A stretch of DNA of 64,000 nt from Phialophora verrucosa. Taxonomy: Eukaryota > Ascomycota > Eurotiomycetes > Chaetothyriales > Herpotrichiellaceae. The stretch is from the NCBI GenBank assembly GCA_002099365.1, contig MSED01000002.1, positions 372,001 to 436,000 of the forward strand. Reading direction: 5' to 3'. Position 1 is the stretch's first letter; every line of letters starts with the position of its first letter. The notes beneath the pieces were generated by a model. The model ran no database searches, was not told where the DNA came from, and was given only the letters and a program-made list of their open reading frames with translations. This document shows, one piece after another, positions 44,536-56,076 of this stretch. A program made the position numbers and the translations under genes.

Positions 44536-45954
44536 ATGCCGCCTCTGAAGAAGCGCAAATTGAGCCATGATGCGTCCTCCTCCGCCGAGTCTGTCGACTC
44601 GGCAGCAAACTCCGAAGCCGACAAGGTTGATGACGAGGTGTCAACGAGGGTCACGGCGAAACCAAAGACATTCAAAGAGCTAGGAATTATAGAGTCGTTA
44701 TGTGAGGCCTGTGAATCACTCAATTACAAGACGCCTACCCCCATCCAAGCCGAAGCGATACCATTGGCCTTACAAGGACGAGACCTTATCGGGCTGGCAG
44801 AGACTGGCAGCGGCAAGACAGCAGCGTTTGTGCTTCCAATCTTACAGGCTCTGATGGAGAAGCCGCAGCAGCTGCACTCGCTCATCTTGGCACCTACGAG
44901 AGAACTAGCATATCAGATCAACGACGCAGTGGTTGCGTTGGGCTCGGTGATCGCAGTCCGGTGTGCTGTTTTGGTGGGCGGCATGGATATGATTCAACAA
45001 GCGATCGCCCTGGGAAAGAAACCGCATGTTGTTGTCGCCACTCCTGGACGACTGCTTGATCATCTCGAAAACACAAAAGGGTTCTCTCTGCGCCAGCTCA
45101 AGTATCTGGTCATGGACGAGGCCGATCGACTCCTGGACCTGGATTTCGGGCCGATCCTGGACAAGATCCTGAAGATTCTACCAAGAGAAGGGAGAAAGAC
45201 ATATCTTTTCTCTGCTACCATGTCGAGCAAAGTCGAGTCTTTGCAGAGGGCATCCCTATCAAACCCGCTACGAGTGGCGGTCTCTCAAGACAAATACCAG
45301 ACGGTATCGACCCTGATACAGTCGTACCTGTTCATCCCGCACAAGCACAAAGATCTCTACCTTATTCATGTCTTAAACGAGTACGCTGGTCAGACAGGTA
45401 TCATTTTCACCCGAACAGTCAACGAAGCGCAACGGATATCCATCCTTCTCCGGACCCTAGGCTTCTCGGCCATCCCTATCCACGGCCAACTGTCCCAGCA
45501 AGCTCGATTGGCTGCGCTGAACAAATTCCGAGCCAAGTCGCGCAATATTTTAGTTGCTTCTGACGTCGCGTCACGAGGCTTGGATATTCCTTCTGTGGAC
45601 CTCGTGATCAATTTCGATCTCCCCCACGATAGCAAGACGTACATCCATCGAGTCGGGCGCACGGCGAGAGCGGGCAAGAGCGGCAAGGCTCTTTCTTTTG
45701 TCACGCAGTATGACGTGGAACTGTGGATGAGGATCGAAGGTGCGCTGGGTAAGAAATTGAACGAGCATGAAACGGTCAAGGAGGAGGTCATGGTGCTGGC
45801 AGAGAGAGTCGGCGATGCGCAACGGGCCGCCGTCCTGGAGATGAAGGAGCTACATGAGAACCGCGGCAAGAAAGGAGCGACCTTGAGGCACAAGCGCACA
45901 GTGAAAGGCGGTGGGAAGAGAGGACGAGACGATATGGACCAGGATGAAGGGTAG
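44536..45954 (+). CDS. RRP3: RRP3, DEAD-box RNA helicase for 18S rRNA processing
   Basis: Nucleolar ATP-dependent RNA helicase (DDX47 orthologue) needed for pre-rRNA cleavage to 18S. It is a single exon of 472 residues, the usual length. The N-terminus [14 protein letters not shown] carries a nuclear signal. Helicase motifs appear in order: Q motif (TFKELGI...[10 protein letters not shown]), I AETGSGKT, Ia PTREL, Ib TPGRL, II DEAD (VMDEADRLL), III SAT, IV IIFTRT, V RGLDIP and [13 protein letters not shown] Lys/Arg-rich C-terminal tail follows ([15 protein letters not shown]). The frame stays open upstream to 44446 but without an ATG, so 44536 is the start. Confidence 0.95.
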   Translation: MPPLKKRKLSHDASSSAESVDSAANSEADKVDDEVSTRVTAKPKTFKELGIIESLCEACESLNYKTPTPIQAEAIPLALQGRDLIGLAETGSGKTAAFVLPILQALMEKPQQLHSLILAPTRELAYQINDAVVALGSVIAVRCAVLVGGMDMIQQAIALGKKPHVVVATPGRLLDHLENTKGFSLRQLKYLVMDEADRLLDLDFGPILDKILKILPREGRKTYLFSATMSSKVESLQRASLSNPLRVAVSQDKYQTVSTLIQSYLFIPHKHKDLYLIHVLNEYAGQTGIIFTRTVNEAQRISILLRTLGFSAIPIHGQLSQQARLAALNKFRAKSRNILVASDVASRGLDIPSVDLVINFDLPHDSKTYIHRVGRTARAGKSGKALSFVTQYDVELWMRIEGALGKKLNEHETVKEEVMVLAERVGDAQRAAVLEMKELHENRGKKGATLRHKRTVKGGGKRGRDDMDQDEG

Positions 45955-46579
45955 GAGAGAGAGTCGCTGGCAGGATATGCATGATTACGATTACGCTATA
46001 AGATGTCTGAGCTGAAGCCTCCTGGCCAGCCCCACGCTTCTAGGCCGTCGCAGCCACGGGATCCCAAAAGGCCTTCGTTGGTTCTGCTCGGGTGACTAAT
46101 TGGTGGGCCGCTGGTGTAACGAAGATGCTCATCCAAAAGGTACTAGAGCAGCCTCGCGATCTAGCGGGCGACTCCGCGACGAGGCTGCGTTGTACCAGAT
46201 GTAAGAGGCACAAGAAGACACCACATAACGGCGAACACGAAATTCGAGAAGACGCGCTCGCTTTTCACCCCCGGAAATACTCGTCAAATAGTAGATCTCC
46301 CAAGATGCTAAGCATGTGGTGATGAAGCCTGGACTCTCGAGTGACGAATTAGAGGCGCCGATGCGGCCATCTTCGAAGTTTTCAGGATGACGTCTTCGTG
46401 GTACCGGGGTACCATTGGTCGACGCGGCCAGCTGCGTGGGAGAGCTTGCCACAATCCTCTCAACAGTTCATCCTTGGTAGGCGAACCGACATCCGAGTCC
46501 GAGCGGCGAGAATCGTATTTCATCGGTGCTTGCGTCGCCTCATCGACGGGCATGATCTCCTCCCAGTGACCCACCAAAC
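45955..46579. other. Intergenic, promoter of the NRPS-like reductase
   Basis: This 625-bp region holds the RRP3 3' end and the upstream region of the reductase. A small palindrome, ggtaccggggtacc (46399-46412), is visible. No other feature was recognised. Confidence 0.5.
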
Positions 46580-49500
46580 ATGCCCATCATCGACATCAAC
46601 AAGGACCTGTCGGCCCTGTTCCGGCAGCAGGTCCAGGCCACGCCCGACGCTGTCGCCCTTGAGGACGACACTTCGACATATACCTATGCGGAGCTGGACC
46701 GGACAGTCGGGACGCTGTCCAGTCGCCTGCGAAAGCACCGAGTCGGCCGCGACAGCCTCGTGGGAGTGCTTCTGCCCCGGAGTGCCGACTACGTGATAGC
46801 ATGTCTCGCAGCACTTCGCGCAGGCGGCGCGTTCCTCGTCCTTGAACTTGCATACCCACCAGAGCTTCTGGCAGATGTCCTCGACGACGCCAAGCCAGCC
46901 GTAGTCGTCACCTCCAGGTCGCAAGTCGACAAGATCAAGGACGGCGTCCCTCTCGTCGTCGTTGACGAGCAGCACCCAGCCACCAATGGAGAAACCAATG
47001 GGGAACTTAACGGCGAAGCCAATGACCCACCTCCTCTCCCGGCTGAGGACGACCTGGACAGACTTGCGTTCGTCGCCTATTCCTCAGGGACTACGGGCAA
47101 GCCAAAGGGCATCGCCAACCCCCATCGAGCACCGGTGCTCTCGTATGACTTGCGATTTGGGGTTCGAGATCTACAGCCCGGAGACCGAGTCGCCTGCAAT
47201 GTGTTTTTTGTTTGGGAGATTCTCCGTCCACTTCTGCGTGGGGCGACCGTCGTTGCAGTGCCTGATGAGGCGAGCTACGACCCGCCGGCACTCGTGGACT
47301 TCATGTCGTCCAAGAAAATCACCGAGACTCTGATGACCCCGACACTGTTGGCTGCGGTACTCTCTCGGCACCCGAAGATTGGATCGCGGCTACCTGACCT
47401 GCGCACCCTGTGGTTGAATGGCGAAGTCGTCACGACTGACTTGGCGCGTCGAGCCATGAAGGCGCTTCCGCAGGTTGCACTGCTCAACTGCTACAGCGCC
47501 TGCGAAACCCACGAGATTGCTTGCGGTGACATTGGAGACATGATGGACGATGAGGCCAACTACTGTCCGGTTGGCCCGCCTCTAGACCCTGCGCACACAT
47601 ATATCCTGAACGAGAGCGGCCAAAAGGTGGAGCCTGGTGCAACCGGAGAACTCTTCGTGGGTGGACAAATGCTCGCTCGTGGTTACATCAATCGTCCTGA
47701 GACAACGGCTCAGGCCTTTACCCCGGATCCATTCGACTCGACTCCGGGAGCGCGCATGTATAGGACCGGAGATGGTGCGCGGTTACTGCCCTCGGGACTA
47801 CTGGAGATCACTGGCCGAGTTGGGTCAATGATCAAGCTTCGCGGTTATTCTGTCGTCCCGGGAAAGGTGGAGAATGAGATCGTCCAGCACCTTGCCGTTC
47901 GGCATTGTGCCGTGGTAGCACATGGCGAGGCCCTCGAGCGGCAGCTGGTCGCATACATTGTCCGAGACAAAGAGGCATCCGCAGACCGTCCAGCCTTGGA
48001 AGTCGATGAGATCGGTCACAGTCCAGCGGCGAGAAAGACTCTCTCGCCATATCTTGCTCACTACATGATTCCGGCCCTTTGGGTGGAAGTGGACGAGCTA
48101 CCCACCCATTCAGTGTCGGGTAAGGTCGATCTCAAGCGCCTTCCTCCTCCTCCCACACAGAATGCAGCTGTTACCAACGGGAACAACCATACACCACAGC
48201 TGAACGGACATACCAACGGGGACCAGGATCCTATCACAAGTGAAGCGATAGCCGAGATCTGGGCGGCGACACTCAAGATTTCCCGCAGCTCCATCCAGCC
48301 AGAACATAGCTTTTTCGACCTTGGTGGCCACTCCCTGACACTGGCGGACCTGTCTGCAAGGATCTCGAGGATTCTCGGAGTAAAAGTGCCCATTGCACGA
48401 CTTGTTGATCCCGCCAGCCTCAATGGCCACCTGCAGACGATACGCTCCGTGAGAGACGGGCACACAGCCGAGGTGCAAGCAAATCTGCCTGACGTCCTGC
48501 GCAAAGACTCTATCCTCGATGAAAACATACAGCCTTCGCATACTACAATTGTTCCTGCAAACAAGGCAGATACAATTCTCTTGACCGGTGTTACTGGTTT
48601 CCTGGGCCCTTTCCTCCTCAACGACCTGTTGGAAAACACATCGGCCAACATCTTGTGTCTTGTGCGCTTCACAGATCCGTCAGAGGCCGATCTGCCCGCA
48701 GGCATCGCCAGGCTCCGAAGACAGTTGCTCGATCTAGGACTCTGGCACGACTCGATTATGGAACGGGTCGAAATTTTGCCGGGAAATATGTCTCGGCCCC
48801 GGTTCGGACTGTCACCAGATGCATTCGAGGCACTAGCTCGCCGTGTCCAGGTTATTTTCCATGCTGCGGCCAGTGTCAACCTCGTGTATCCCTATGCTGC
48901 CTTGCGCGATGCAAACGTGGGCGGTACGAGAGAAGTGCTTCGGTTGGCGGCTCGTGCTGGCGCGACGGTACAATACATCTCCACCAACGGCGTGCTCCCT
49001 CCCTCGCAATATGGGTGGCGAGAAGATGCCATGCTGGAAGTGGATGCAGTTCCGGAGAAATTGAGCGACGGATATGGCCAAACAAAGTGGGTGGCCGAGA
49101 AGCTGGTGCAAGAGGCTGGCCGTCGCGGCATACCCGTGAAAATCCATCGGCTAGGAACAATCAGCGGTCACAGTGCGACAGGCGCAAGCAACGTTTCGGA
49201 TCTGCTCAACGCAATCATCGTCGAGTCGATCCGATTAGGCTATGCCCCCGACGTTGCAGGGTGGCGAGCGGAAATGACGCCGGTGGATTTTGTGAGCAAA
49301 GCCATCGTCCACCTCGCCAACCTGACCCAGACCTCGCAGACGGTATTCCACCTTGGCGATCCAGATCCTGTATATGCCCCCTCGATCTTCCGAGACCTCG
49401 AAGAGCTTGGGTATCCGACCAAACCACTGGCGTGGGACGACTGGGTTGCCATGTGGAATGAGAAGCGGGGCGTCCTCAGAGGCGGCGATGGTGCCTTTAC

Positions 49501-50464
49501 GATCGATATCCTGCGAAGTGGTATGCCGAACGTCGAATTCTTGAGGGGCGTGGTTGTCCTGGACAATGCGGTGACCAGGCCATTGCGGGCAGTCGTCCAG
49601 CGACCCAAGGTTGACGTTGTGTTGCTTGAGACGTACACTCGGCATTGGTTTGCTCGAGGATGGCTTCTCCACCCGCCAGCCCGGCAACACGCTCTCGGCG
49701 GAGCTGCAGCTCTTCCACGCAGAGGGCCACTGACCGGAAAGGTGGCTGTTATCACGGGAGCTTCGTCGGGCATCGGGGCTGCAGTTGCTGCCGCTCTAGC
49801 CCGCGAGGGGGCCCATCTAGCCCTGGGCGCCCGACGCACCGACGCACTCGAGGCCATCAAGAGAAAACTGGTGATTCGCGATGGCAAGATCATCTTTCGA
49901 AAGACAGACGTCACAGACAGAAGGCAGGTCGAAAAGCTGGTTCAAGCGGCCACCGATGAGTTGGGCCCCGTCGACATTCTGGTGTCTTGCGCTGGGGTCA
50001 TGTATTGGACACTGATGGCGAACGCACATGTCGATGACTGGGACCGGACAGTCGACGTCAACTGCAAAGGTCTGCTCCACTGTCTCGGTTCAGTGGTCCC
50101 GTCCATGATCAAGCGCGGCAGCGGTCATGTCGTCGCAATCTCATCAGATGCTGGCCGGAAGGTCTTCCCGGGGCTCGGGGTCTACTCTGCCAGCAAGTTC
50201 TTCGTGGAGGCGACTCTTCAGAGCTTGCGGGTGGAAACAGCGGGGACCGGTCTGCGAGTGACCAGCGTCCAGCCCGGAAACACACAGACAGACCTCCTGA
50301 CCATGTCCACGGACACCGAGGCGGTCAAGAAGTACGGTGAGCCTTCAGGAGCTCAGATACTGGAACCAGAAGATGTGGCCAATTCGATCGTGTATGCACT
50401 GAGGCAGCCGTCGCACGTCGCCGTCAATGAGGTCTTGATCGAGCCGAGGGAGGAGCCGATATGA
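46580..50464 (+). CDS. NRPS-like A-T-R1-R2 carboxylic acid reductase, probable glycine betaine reductase
   Basis: Single exon, 1294 residues. Domain order: adenylation about 10-540 (AYSSGTTGKPKGIANPHRAP; YRTGDGARLLPSG; SGKVDLKRLP), thiolation about 560-635 with phosphopantetheine Ser585 in DLGGHSL, thioester reductase R1 from about 667 (LLTGVTGFLG; catalytic YGQTK), and a C-terminal SDR R2 from about 1054 (VITGASSGIG; Tyr1202 in YSASK). There is no condensation domain. Established knowledge: fungal ATRR enzymes with this exact order reduce glycine betaine through the aldehyde to choline. The A-domain, with NCYSACETHEIACGDIGD, fits that group as far as I recall. The gene would thus let the fungus rebuild choline from stored betaine. 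R2 resembles YdfG-type SDRs. The alternative is another small carboxylate as substrate. It stands alone, without cluster neighbours. Confidence 0.85.
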   Translation: MPIIDINKDLSALFRQQVQATPDAVALEDDTSTYTYAELDRTVGTLSSRLRKHRVGRDSLVGVLLPRSADYVIACLAALRAGGAFLVLELAYPPELLADVLDDAKPAVVVTSRSQVDKIKDGVPLVVVDEQHPATNGETNGELNGEANDPPPLPAEDDLDRLAFVAYSSGTTGKPKGIANPHRAPVLSYDLRFGVRDLQPGDRVACNVFFVWEILRPLLRGATVVAVPDEASYDPPALVDFMSSKKITETLMTPTLLAAVLSRHPKIGSRLPDLRTLWLNGEVVTTDLARRAMKALPQVALLNCYSACETHEIACGDIGDMMDDEANYCPVGPPLDPAHTYILNESGQKVEPGATGELFVGGQMLARGYINRPETTAQAFTPDPFDSTPGARMYRTGDGARLLPSGLLEITGRVGSMIKLRGYSVVPGKVENEIVQHLAVRHCAVVAHGEALERQLVAYIVRDKEASADRPALEVDEIGHSPAARKTLSPYLAHYMIPALWVEVDELPTHSVSGKVDLKRLPPPPTQNAAVTNGNNHTPQLNGHTNGDQDPITSEAIAEIWAATLKISRSSIQPEHSFFDLGGHSLTLADLSARISRILGVKVPIARLVDPASLNGHLQTIRSVRDGHTAEVQANLPDVLRKDSILDENIQPSHTTIVPANKADTILLTGVTGFLGPFLLNDLLENTSANILCLVRFTDPSEADLPAGIARLRRQLLDLGLWHDSIMERVEILPGNMSRPRFGLSPDAFEALARRVQVIFHAAASVNLVYPYAALRDANVGGTREVLRLAARAGATVQYISTNGVLPPSQYGWREDAMLEVDAVPEKLSDGYGQTKWVAEKLVQEAGRRGIPVKIHRLGTISGHSATGASNVSDLLNAIIVESIRLGYAPDVAGWRAEMTPVDFVSKAIVHLANLTQTSQTVFHLGDPDPVYAPSIFRDLEELGYPTKPLAWDDWVAMWNEKRGVLRGGDGAFTIDILRSGMPNVEFLRGVVVLDNAVTRPLRAVVQRPKVDVVLLETYTRHWFARGWLLHPPARQHALGGAAALPRRGPLTGKVAVITGASSGIGAAVAAALAREGAHLALGARRTDALEAIKRKLVIRDGKIIFRKTDVTDRRQVEKLVQAATDELGPVDILVSCAGVMYWTLMANAHVDDWDRTVDVNCKGLLHCLGSVVPSMIKRGSGHVVAISSDAGRKVFPGLGVYSASKFFVEATLQSLRVETAGTGLRVTSVQPGNTQTDLLTMSTDTEAVKKYGEPSGAQILEPEDVANSIVYALRQPSHVAVNEVLIEPREEPI

Positions 50465-51115
50465 ACAAGTCTCCTGAAGTTCCCAGTTGCTTTGGACGAG
50501 GGCTCATGTATATGATACTGCATTTGGGATGGGCCGGGGCTTAGTTCGGAATGGACCGAGATCGAATTTGAGCTTAGGACGTTGTTAACAGACATACTCC
50601 CGTACATAACATTGGCAGCCCCTTTCCCTTCCTGCGTGTACTGGATGGGTCCCGGACCACAGCCACGCTGCACAAGTACCTACGATAACTTCCACAGCCA
50701 ACAACGTCTACCAGTATACTCACCTTTACATGAATATGACCAGAGTGCTTCGTAGTGATGACGTGAATCGCAGTCTCTCGTCAGTCTGCTGATCGGCTGT
50801 CGGTGTGGCAGAAGGACGATTGGCTCAAGCGCAAGGCTGCTGGGGGGGCGTTATACGGCGGAGCATGGGCGCTGAACTACGGCGGATCATTTGACATTGC
50901 GCTACTAGCGCAGCCTCGTTGCAAAAAGTTGGAGATTCACTTTGACCAAAATATCAAAAGCAGAAGTCGATGCCTGTTTGAATCGCAACCCGTCAAATTC
51001 CTGTTTGCGGCTCAGATTCACCTCTGCTCTTAATTCTTTACAACAGCCCGTCCACCTCCCACGACCAATCCTGATTTCATTATCGTCGACAGCGGAGGCC
51101 TGAACTCCAGGCAAG
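50465..51115. other. Intergenic, promoter region of CCT3
   Basis: This 651-bp gap separates co-oriented genes. No coding or RNA feature was recognised. Confidence 0.5.
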
Positions 51116-52981
51116 ATGCAGGCGCCTGTGGTGGTTATGAGTGAGTGGTGCCACCCACACGCCTGGACATGGCGACGCTGACCATTGCTACAGACACGGC
51201 GCAGGGCGAGCGACAGGTTGGACGAAAGGCGCAAGTATCCAACATTACGGCCGCGAAAACGTGAGGCACCCATCGCAGCGCACCCCGTCCCACATTGCAC
51301 AACTGACCGACTTGGCAGAGTTGCCGACATCATTCGATCATGTCTTGGTCCCAAAGCCATGTTGAAGATGCTGCTCGACCCTATGGGTGGCATTGTTTTG
51401 ACCAATGACGGCCACGCTATTCTACGAGAGATCGAGGTCGCGCACCCGGCGGCGAAGAGTATGATTGAATTAAGCAGGACGCAGGATGAGGAGGTCGGGG
51501 ATGGCACAACGACGGTTATCATATTAGGTGCGCTCGTCATTTTCCCCGGTTGCTATCGTAATGCTGTTTGGGGTAGCGGAACTGACAGGGCAACAACAGC
51601 TGGTGAAATCCTTGCGCAAGCGCTCCCCCAACTCGAACGAAACATCCACCCGGTCGTGATCATCCAGGCATTCAAGAAGGCCCTCGCAGATGCGTTGTCA
51701 ATCGTGGAGGAGATATCGATACCCGTGGACACGTCGAGCGACAAAGCCATGATCTCACTGATCGAATCGTCCATTGGCACCAAGACCATCTCCAGACACT
51801 CGGAGCTCTACTGCGCCTTGGCCCTGAAGGCAGTGCGGACAGTATCGCAGGACCAATCTGCCGTCTCGAATGCCCCGCAAACCAACGGCGGCAAAGCCCC
51901 TCCGCCGGCGCCCTCCCGGCCGGTCGAGATCGACATCAAACGCTACGCCCGAGTGGAGAAGATTCCTGGTGGGGAAATCGAAGACTCGCGGGTCCTAGAC
52001 GGAGTCATGCTGAACAAGGACATCACACACGCCTCCATGCGTCGGAGGATAGAGAACCCCCGCATCGTCCTGCTAGACTGCACGCTCGAGTACAAGAAAG
52101 GCGAGTCTCAGACCAACGTGGAGATTACCGACGAGGATTCGTGGAACAAGATATTGCAGATCGAGGAGGAGCAGGTCAAGAAGATGTGCGAGGCGATTCT
52201 GGCGGTGAAGCCGGATCTGGTCATCACGGAGAAGGGCGTGAGCGACCTGGCGCAGCACTATCTGCAGAAGGCGAACGTGACGGCGTTGCGACGGGTGAGG
52301 AAGACAGACAACAACCGGATCGCGAGGGCCGTGGGCGCGACCATCGTCAATCGCGTCGACGACCTCGTGGACTCGGACGTCGGCACCGGCTGCGGATTGT
52401 TCGAGATCGAAAAGATCGGCGACGAGTATTTCACGTTCCTCACAAAGTGTAAGAATCCCAAGGCGTGCACCATCCTTCTCCGCGGCCCATCCAAGGATAT
52501 CCTGAATGAAGTCGAGCGAAATTTGCAGGATGCCATGTCCGTGGCAAGGAACGTCATGTTCCATCCCCGTCTGTCCCCCGGGGGTGGTGCTACTGAGATG
52601 GCTGTCTCGGTGCGGCTCGCCCAGAAATCCAAGTCGGTCGAGGGAGTCATGCAATGGCCATACCGTGCCGTGGCCGAGGCCATGGAAGTCATTCCGCGGA
52701 CGCTGATCCAAAATGCCGGTGCGTCACCGATTCGGATCTTGACTCAATTGCGGGCGAAGCAAGCAGAGGGGAAGTCCAGCTTCGGAGTCGATGGAGATAC
52801 CGGTGCGGTGGTCGACATGAAGGACTACGGCGTGTGGGAGCCTCAAGCCGTGAAGATGCAGAGCATCAAGACCGCCGTGGAGAGTGCGTGTCTGTTGTTA
52901 AGGGTCGATGACATATGCGGGGCAAAGAGCGCAAAGCAGGTCGGTGGGAGCGGACTGGCCGGAGGGGGAGGGGAGGATTAG
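51116..52981 (+). CDS. CCT3: CCT3, T-complex chaperonin gamma subunit
   Basis: Cytosolic group II chaperonin subunit; the eight-member TRiC ring folds actin and tubulin. Exons 51116-51140, 51194-51260, 51319-51527 and 51600-52981 give 560 residues. The third intron (72 bp) is in frame, so the sequence reads through it without a stop. The spliced N-terminus is MQAPVVVMNTDTAQGERQ followed by VGRKAQVSNITAAKT-VADII. The ATPase signatures are LGPKAMLKMLLDPMGG, LTNDGHAILRE and DEEVGDGTTTV. The later GGGATE and DMKDYGVWEP segments are typical of CCT. Residues between 210 and 235 form a Pro/Ala-rich insertion (SNAPQTNGGKAPPPAPS) that is unusual for the subunit. The Gly-rich end is also as expected. 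Identity as gamma rests on the N-terminal and DICGAKS blocks. Confidence 0.93.
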
Positions 52982-54121
52982 ATTCACCGGCGAGGCAAAC
53001 AGAGAAAGCCGAAAGCCAGCATGAGTCAATGATCTCCCCCGAAAAGCAGCAATTGAAGGTCATGAGTCAATGAGCTTCCCCGAAATGGGAACGAGTGATG
53101 GCAGCGATGCAGTGATATTGAACATGATCGGGGCGGGAAGATGGACGCGAGGATATGTATGACATGACTGGATTGGCTCGTCACATCCCACCGAAAGAAC
53201 AGCCACGCACGGTATGGACTGCACTGGACTGCACGACTGCAGCCTTTTGGCTTCACATCTCTGACATGAATGTGACCAGTTTGGCTGTATACCCGAGTCT
53301 CTACTTCCCCGTCCATGACTCAAGCTCTCAAGATTCCCGGGTATGACTCGATCATGTCACGAGGAAGAGATTTCGCTCAGACGAGCAACATATGGTAGAA
53401 AGGATGACAAAGGGTGTCTGAAAAAGTATATGAACCCCTTCTATCTCTCTCCCGTCTTCTGGTTTGCTTTTCTTGTCCTGTATTCTTCATCTGTTTGCTA
53501 AAAGCATTATCACCCATTCTTGTCTTCCCGGGTGTCTCCCAAGCACAAGGTATACGTCGTTTTGTTACGAGAAGCGGGTACCGGAGTTGTATACCTCCAA
53601 GAATATACTATCTGGCATGGTCCCTGGCCCTCTGTCCTTCTGTGCCGGCAGGGCGTCCGCCCAGCTTCTTGACAAGACCAGCGGAAAGGTACCAGCATGA
53701 CTTACTTGGGAAACCGAGGTCGACGGTTTCACTTTTCGAATACACCAACATCGACGAACTTTTTCTCCTGGAACAGCACACGAAATGGCGATAATCCTGA
53801 CGAACTTGCGCTGGCCGAACGAGACAGACTGAGACAGAAGGGGAACGCCGTATGGCCGGGAAGCGTCAGAACGGCAACGGTGGGAACGGAGGATATCCTA
53901 ACGAATTGTGTCACTCATTACGATTGCGGAGCACACAATAAAGCATGAACAGCGCCTCGTCAAGACCAATGCAATGTCAACACCGGTCCGAACGCTGCTA
54001 TATATATGCATACACACATCCCACGGCATTGATACTGACTTTCGTTCGTCAGGCTGACGCTGGTGGGATGACGATCTCCTCTTCTACTGCCGTACGCTGC
54101 CTGCGGCCTACCTCGCTAAGA

Positions 54122-54158
54122 AGAGCACAGCAGAGCACGGCAGAGCACAGCAGAGCAC
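54122..54158. repeat. 10-bp tandem repeat agagcacRgc, about 3.7 units
   Basis: Consecutive agagcacagc, agagcacggc and agagcacagc units are followed by a partial copy. It is a short minisatellite in the gene-poor tract. Confidence 0.85.
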
Positions 54159-56047
54159 ATTTCGGTTCGCGGGAAAACATATCAAGGAAAGCCATGGCGA
54201 ACGCGCCATGCGTGACACGGAGAGCGCTCTGAGCTCGAAAATATCGACAAAGCATCTCCTCGGACGGCTTGGAAATTTGTGTCTCGAACGATTCGAGTGC
54301 TGAGCATCTTGTGGTGTGTATATGCTGACATGTTGTGCTTTTGTTGGCTGCTCTACAGGGCTACCCGGTCACCTTCAAAGTGTTGCGAGAAGACAACTCA
54401 ACGTCTGCTCAGTGCACTACGGGCCTGAGGCCTGGGTCATCGTCCGGAGAGCCGTGCTCATTCGGTCTACATGATACGATTGTCCTCCGTTATTTTTCTA
54501 AGTCATCCGCATTTTCATGTACGACGACATGAAGACCCATTTTCCGATTTGACATTAATATGGCGAGTGCTTGCCTTTCACTTTTTCGAGGCATTTTCAG
54601 CTTGGAAAGGGGAAGGCAGAAGAGCTGGTATCGTTCAACCAACAAGATGATCACCTCAAATGGATCCTGGGATTTCGACAAGGTCGGCTGTTCCAGTGCC
54701 TGTATGACCTGCAGTCGCCGTGTTGCGCGTCGTTGCCTCTTATGGAGACGAGGGCAATGACGATGATATGATGAACGTGCTTACAGACCAATCATTGATG
54801 AAGACAATACCTATTTGATCCAGCTCATCTGCTGTTGTCTTGACCATCCCGACGGATTGGATGAGCAAGAAGATGACGATCGAAGGGCGGTTTTGGCACT
54901 ATGCCAGGAGAGACTGGCACATCCACTGGCGCGGAAAACATCATCGTTTCTCAGAAACGAAATCAGCAGTCTGCGAACGGACCGACAGCTCCGGAGTAAC
55001 GTCAAGGGTAATCAAGTCCCGGCTGGCTTTCACAACGTTTCTCTGAGGAGAAATGAAGGAGTATACGTCAATCATTCTCCTCCGATGCCAGGTCCGAAGC
55101 GGCGATTGTTCACGGCCGTTCATGTCCGTGGAAGCAGGCTGTGTCTCGAGAATCACCTCCCGAGCCGGTTGTGTGCGTGCGTGTGCGCGGGACTCCAGAA
55201 TCGCGTCCATAGGCACTTTTGCAAGCCTCGCTGTCGCCCCGACGTTTGGATGACGAGGAGCGTTGTTCCGACGGATGGGATTTCCTTCCGTCCCTGGGTA
55301 TATAAAACCCATGAAGGCGATTGAGGAATGAACAAGACATGTTTGACCAGCGTCCCATACGATACGAATATGCTACCAGCGCATCGAAGCGGTCTCGAGT
55401 CCCTTACGCCCAGTACGAAGCAAAGACACTTTCCGGAATTTCGTGCTGGATCCGAATATCGGTCTGTTGCTTCTTGATCATGGACCCCGAGCTCCCGTGA
55501 ATCTTGTAACAGATACATCGCCTCAAAGCTGGAGCAAAGGCTACGCCTGCAAGAGAACCTAAGGTACGAGACATCGTACTGCTGAGGTTACAACACACCG
55601 GGCAATATCACGACAAGCTGGAACCAAGGCCATGTCGAACTCGTTGCTGGCTGACGGGAATGGCTCAACTTGAAGGGCAAGTAGACGGGATCAAACGCGC
55701 CACCTCTGCCCAGACCACCTCTTGGTCATAGCGGGTGGTCGTCAACCGGCAACGGTGGCTGTGTCTCTGGTTTTTTTTCGATGGGCGAAACTCGGATGCA
55801 CGACTACAACTGGAATATTGATTCCCATATGGATCACTGCCTTGGTCTAACCGCCATCCAACCGTGCCGGTGGCCGAGACTCGAGAGTCGCGTTAGGTGC
55901 TCTTTGAGCATTTGTGGCTGGGTGGCGTCCCGCCTGCTCGATTGATTCGATGAGTGTACACCCAGCTGTACAATTGACCGCCGCAGGCTCTGGGCCATGC
56001 GGCGCTGCCACATTTAAGTATCGTCCACCAGACCCAATTTCCGGTTT

Positions 56048-56076
56048 CCTCCCTCCCTCCCTCCCTCCCTCCCTCC
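56048..56076. repeat. (CCCT)n microsatellite
   Basis: Seven CCCT units form a polypyrimidine tract. No adjacent gene is recognised. Confidence 0.9.

Noticed and set aside
8898..50464. Secondary-metabolite cluster formed by the P450 and the NRPS-like gene
   Set aside because: They are 36 kb apart with housekeeping and xylan genes between, and the NRPS-like enzyme fits betaine reduction.
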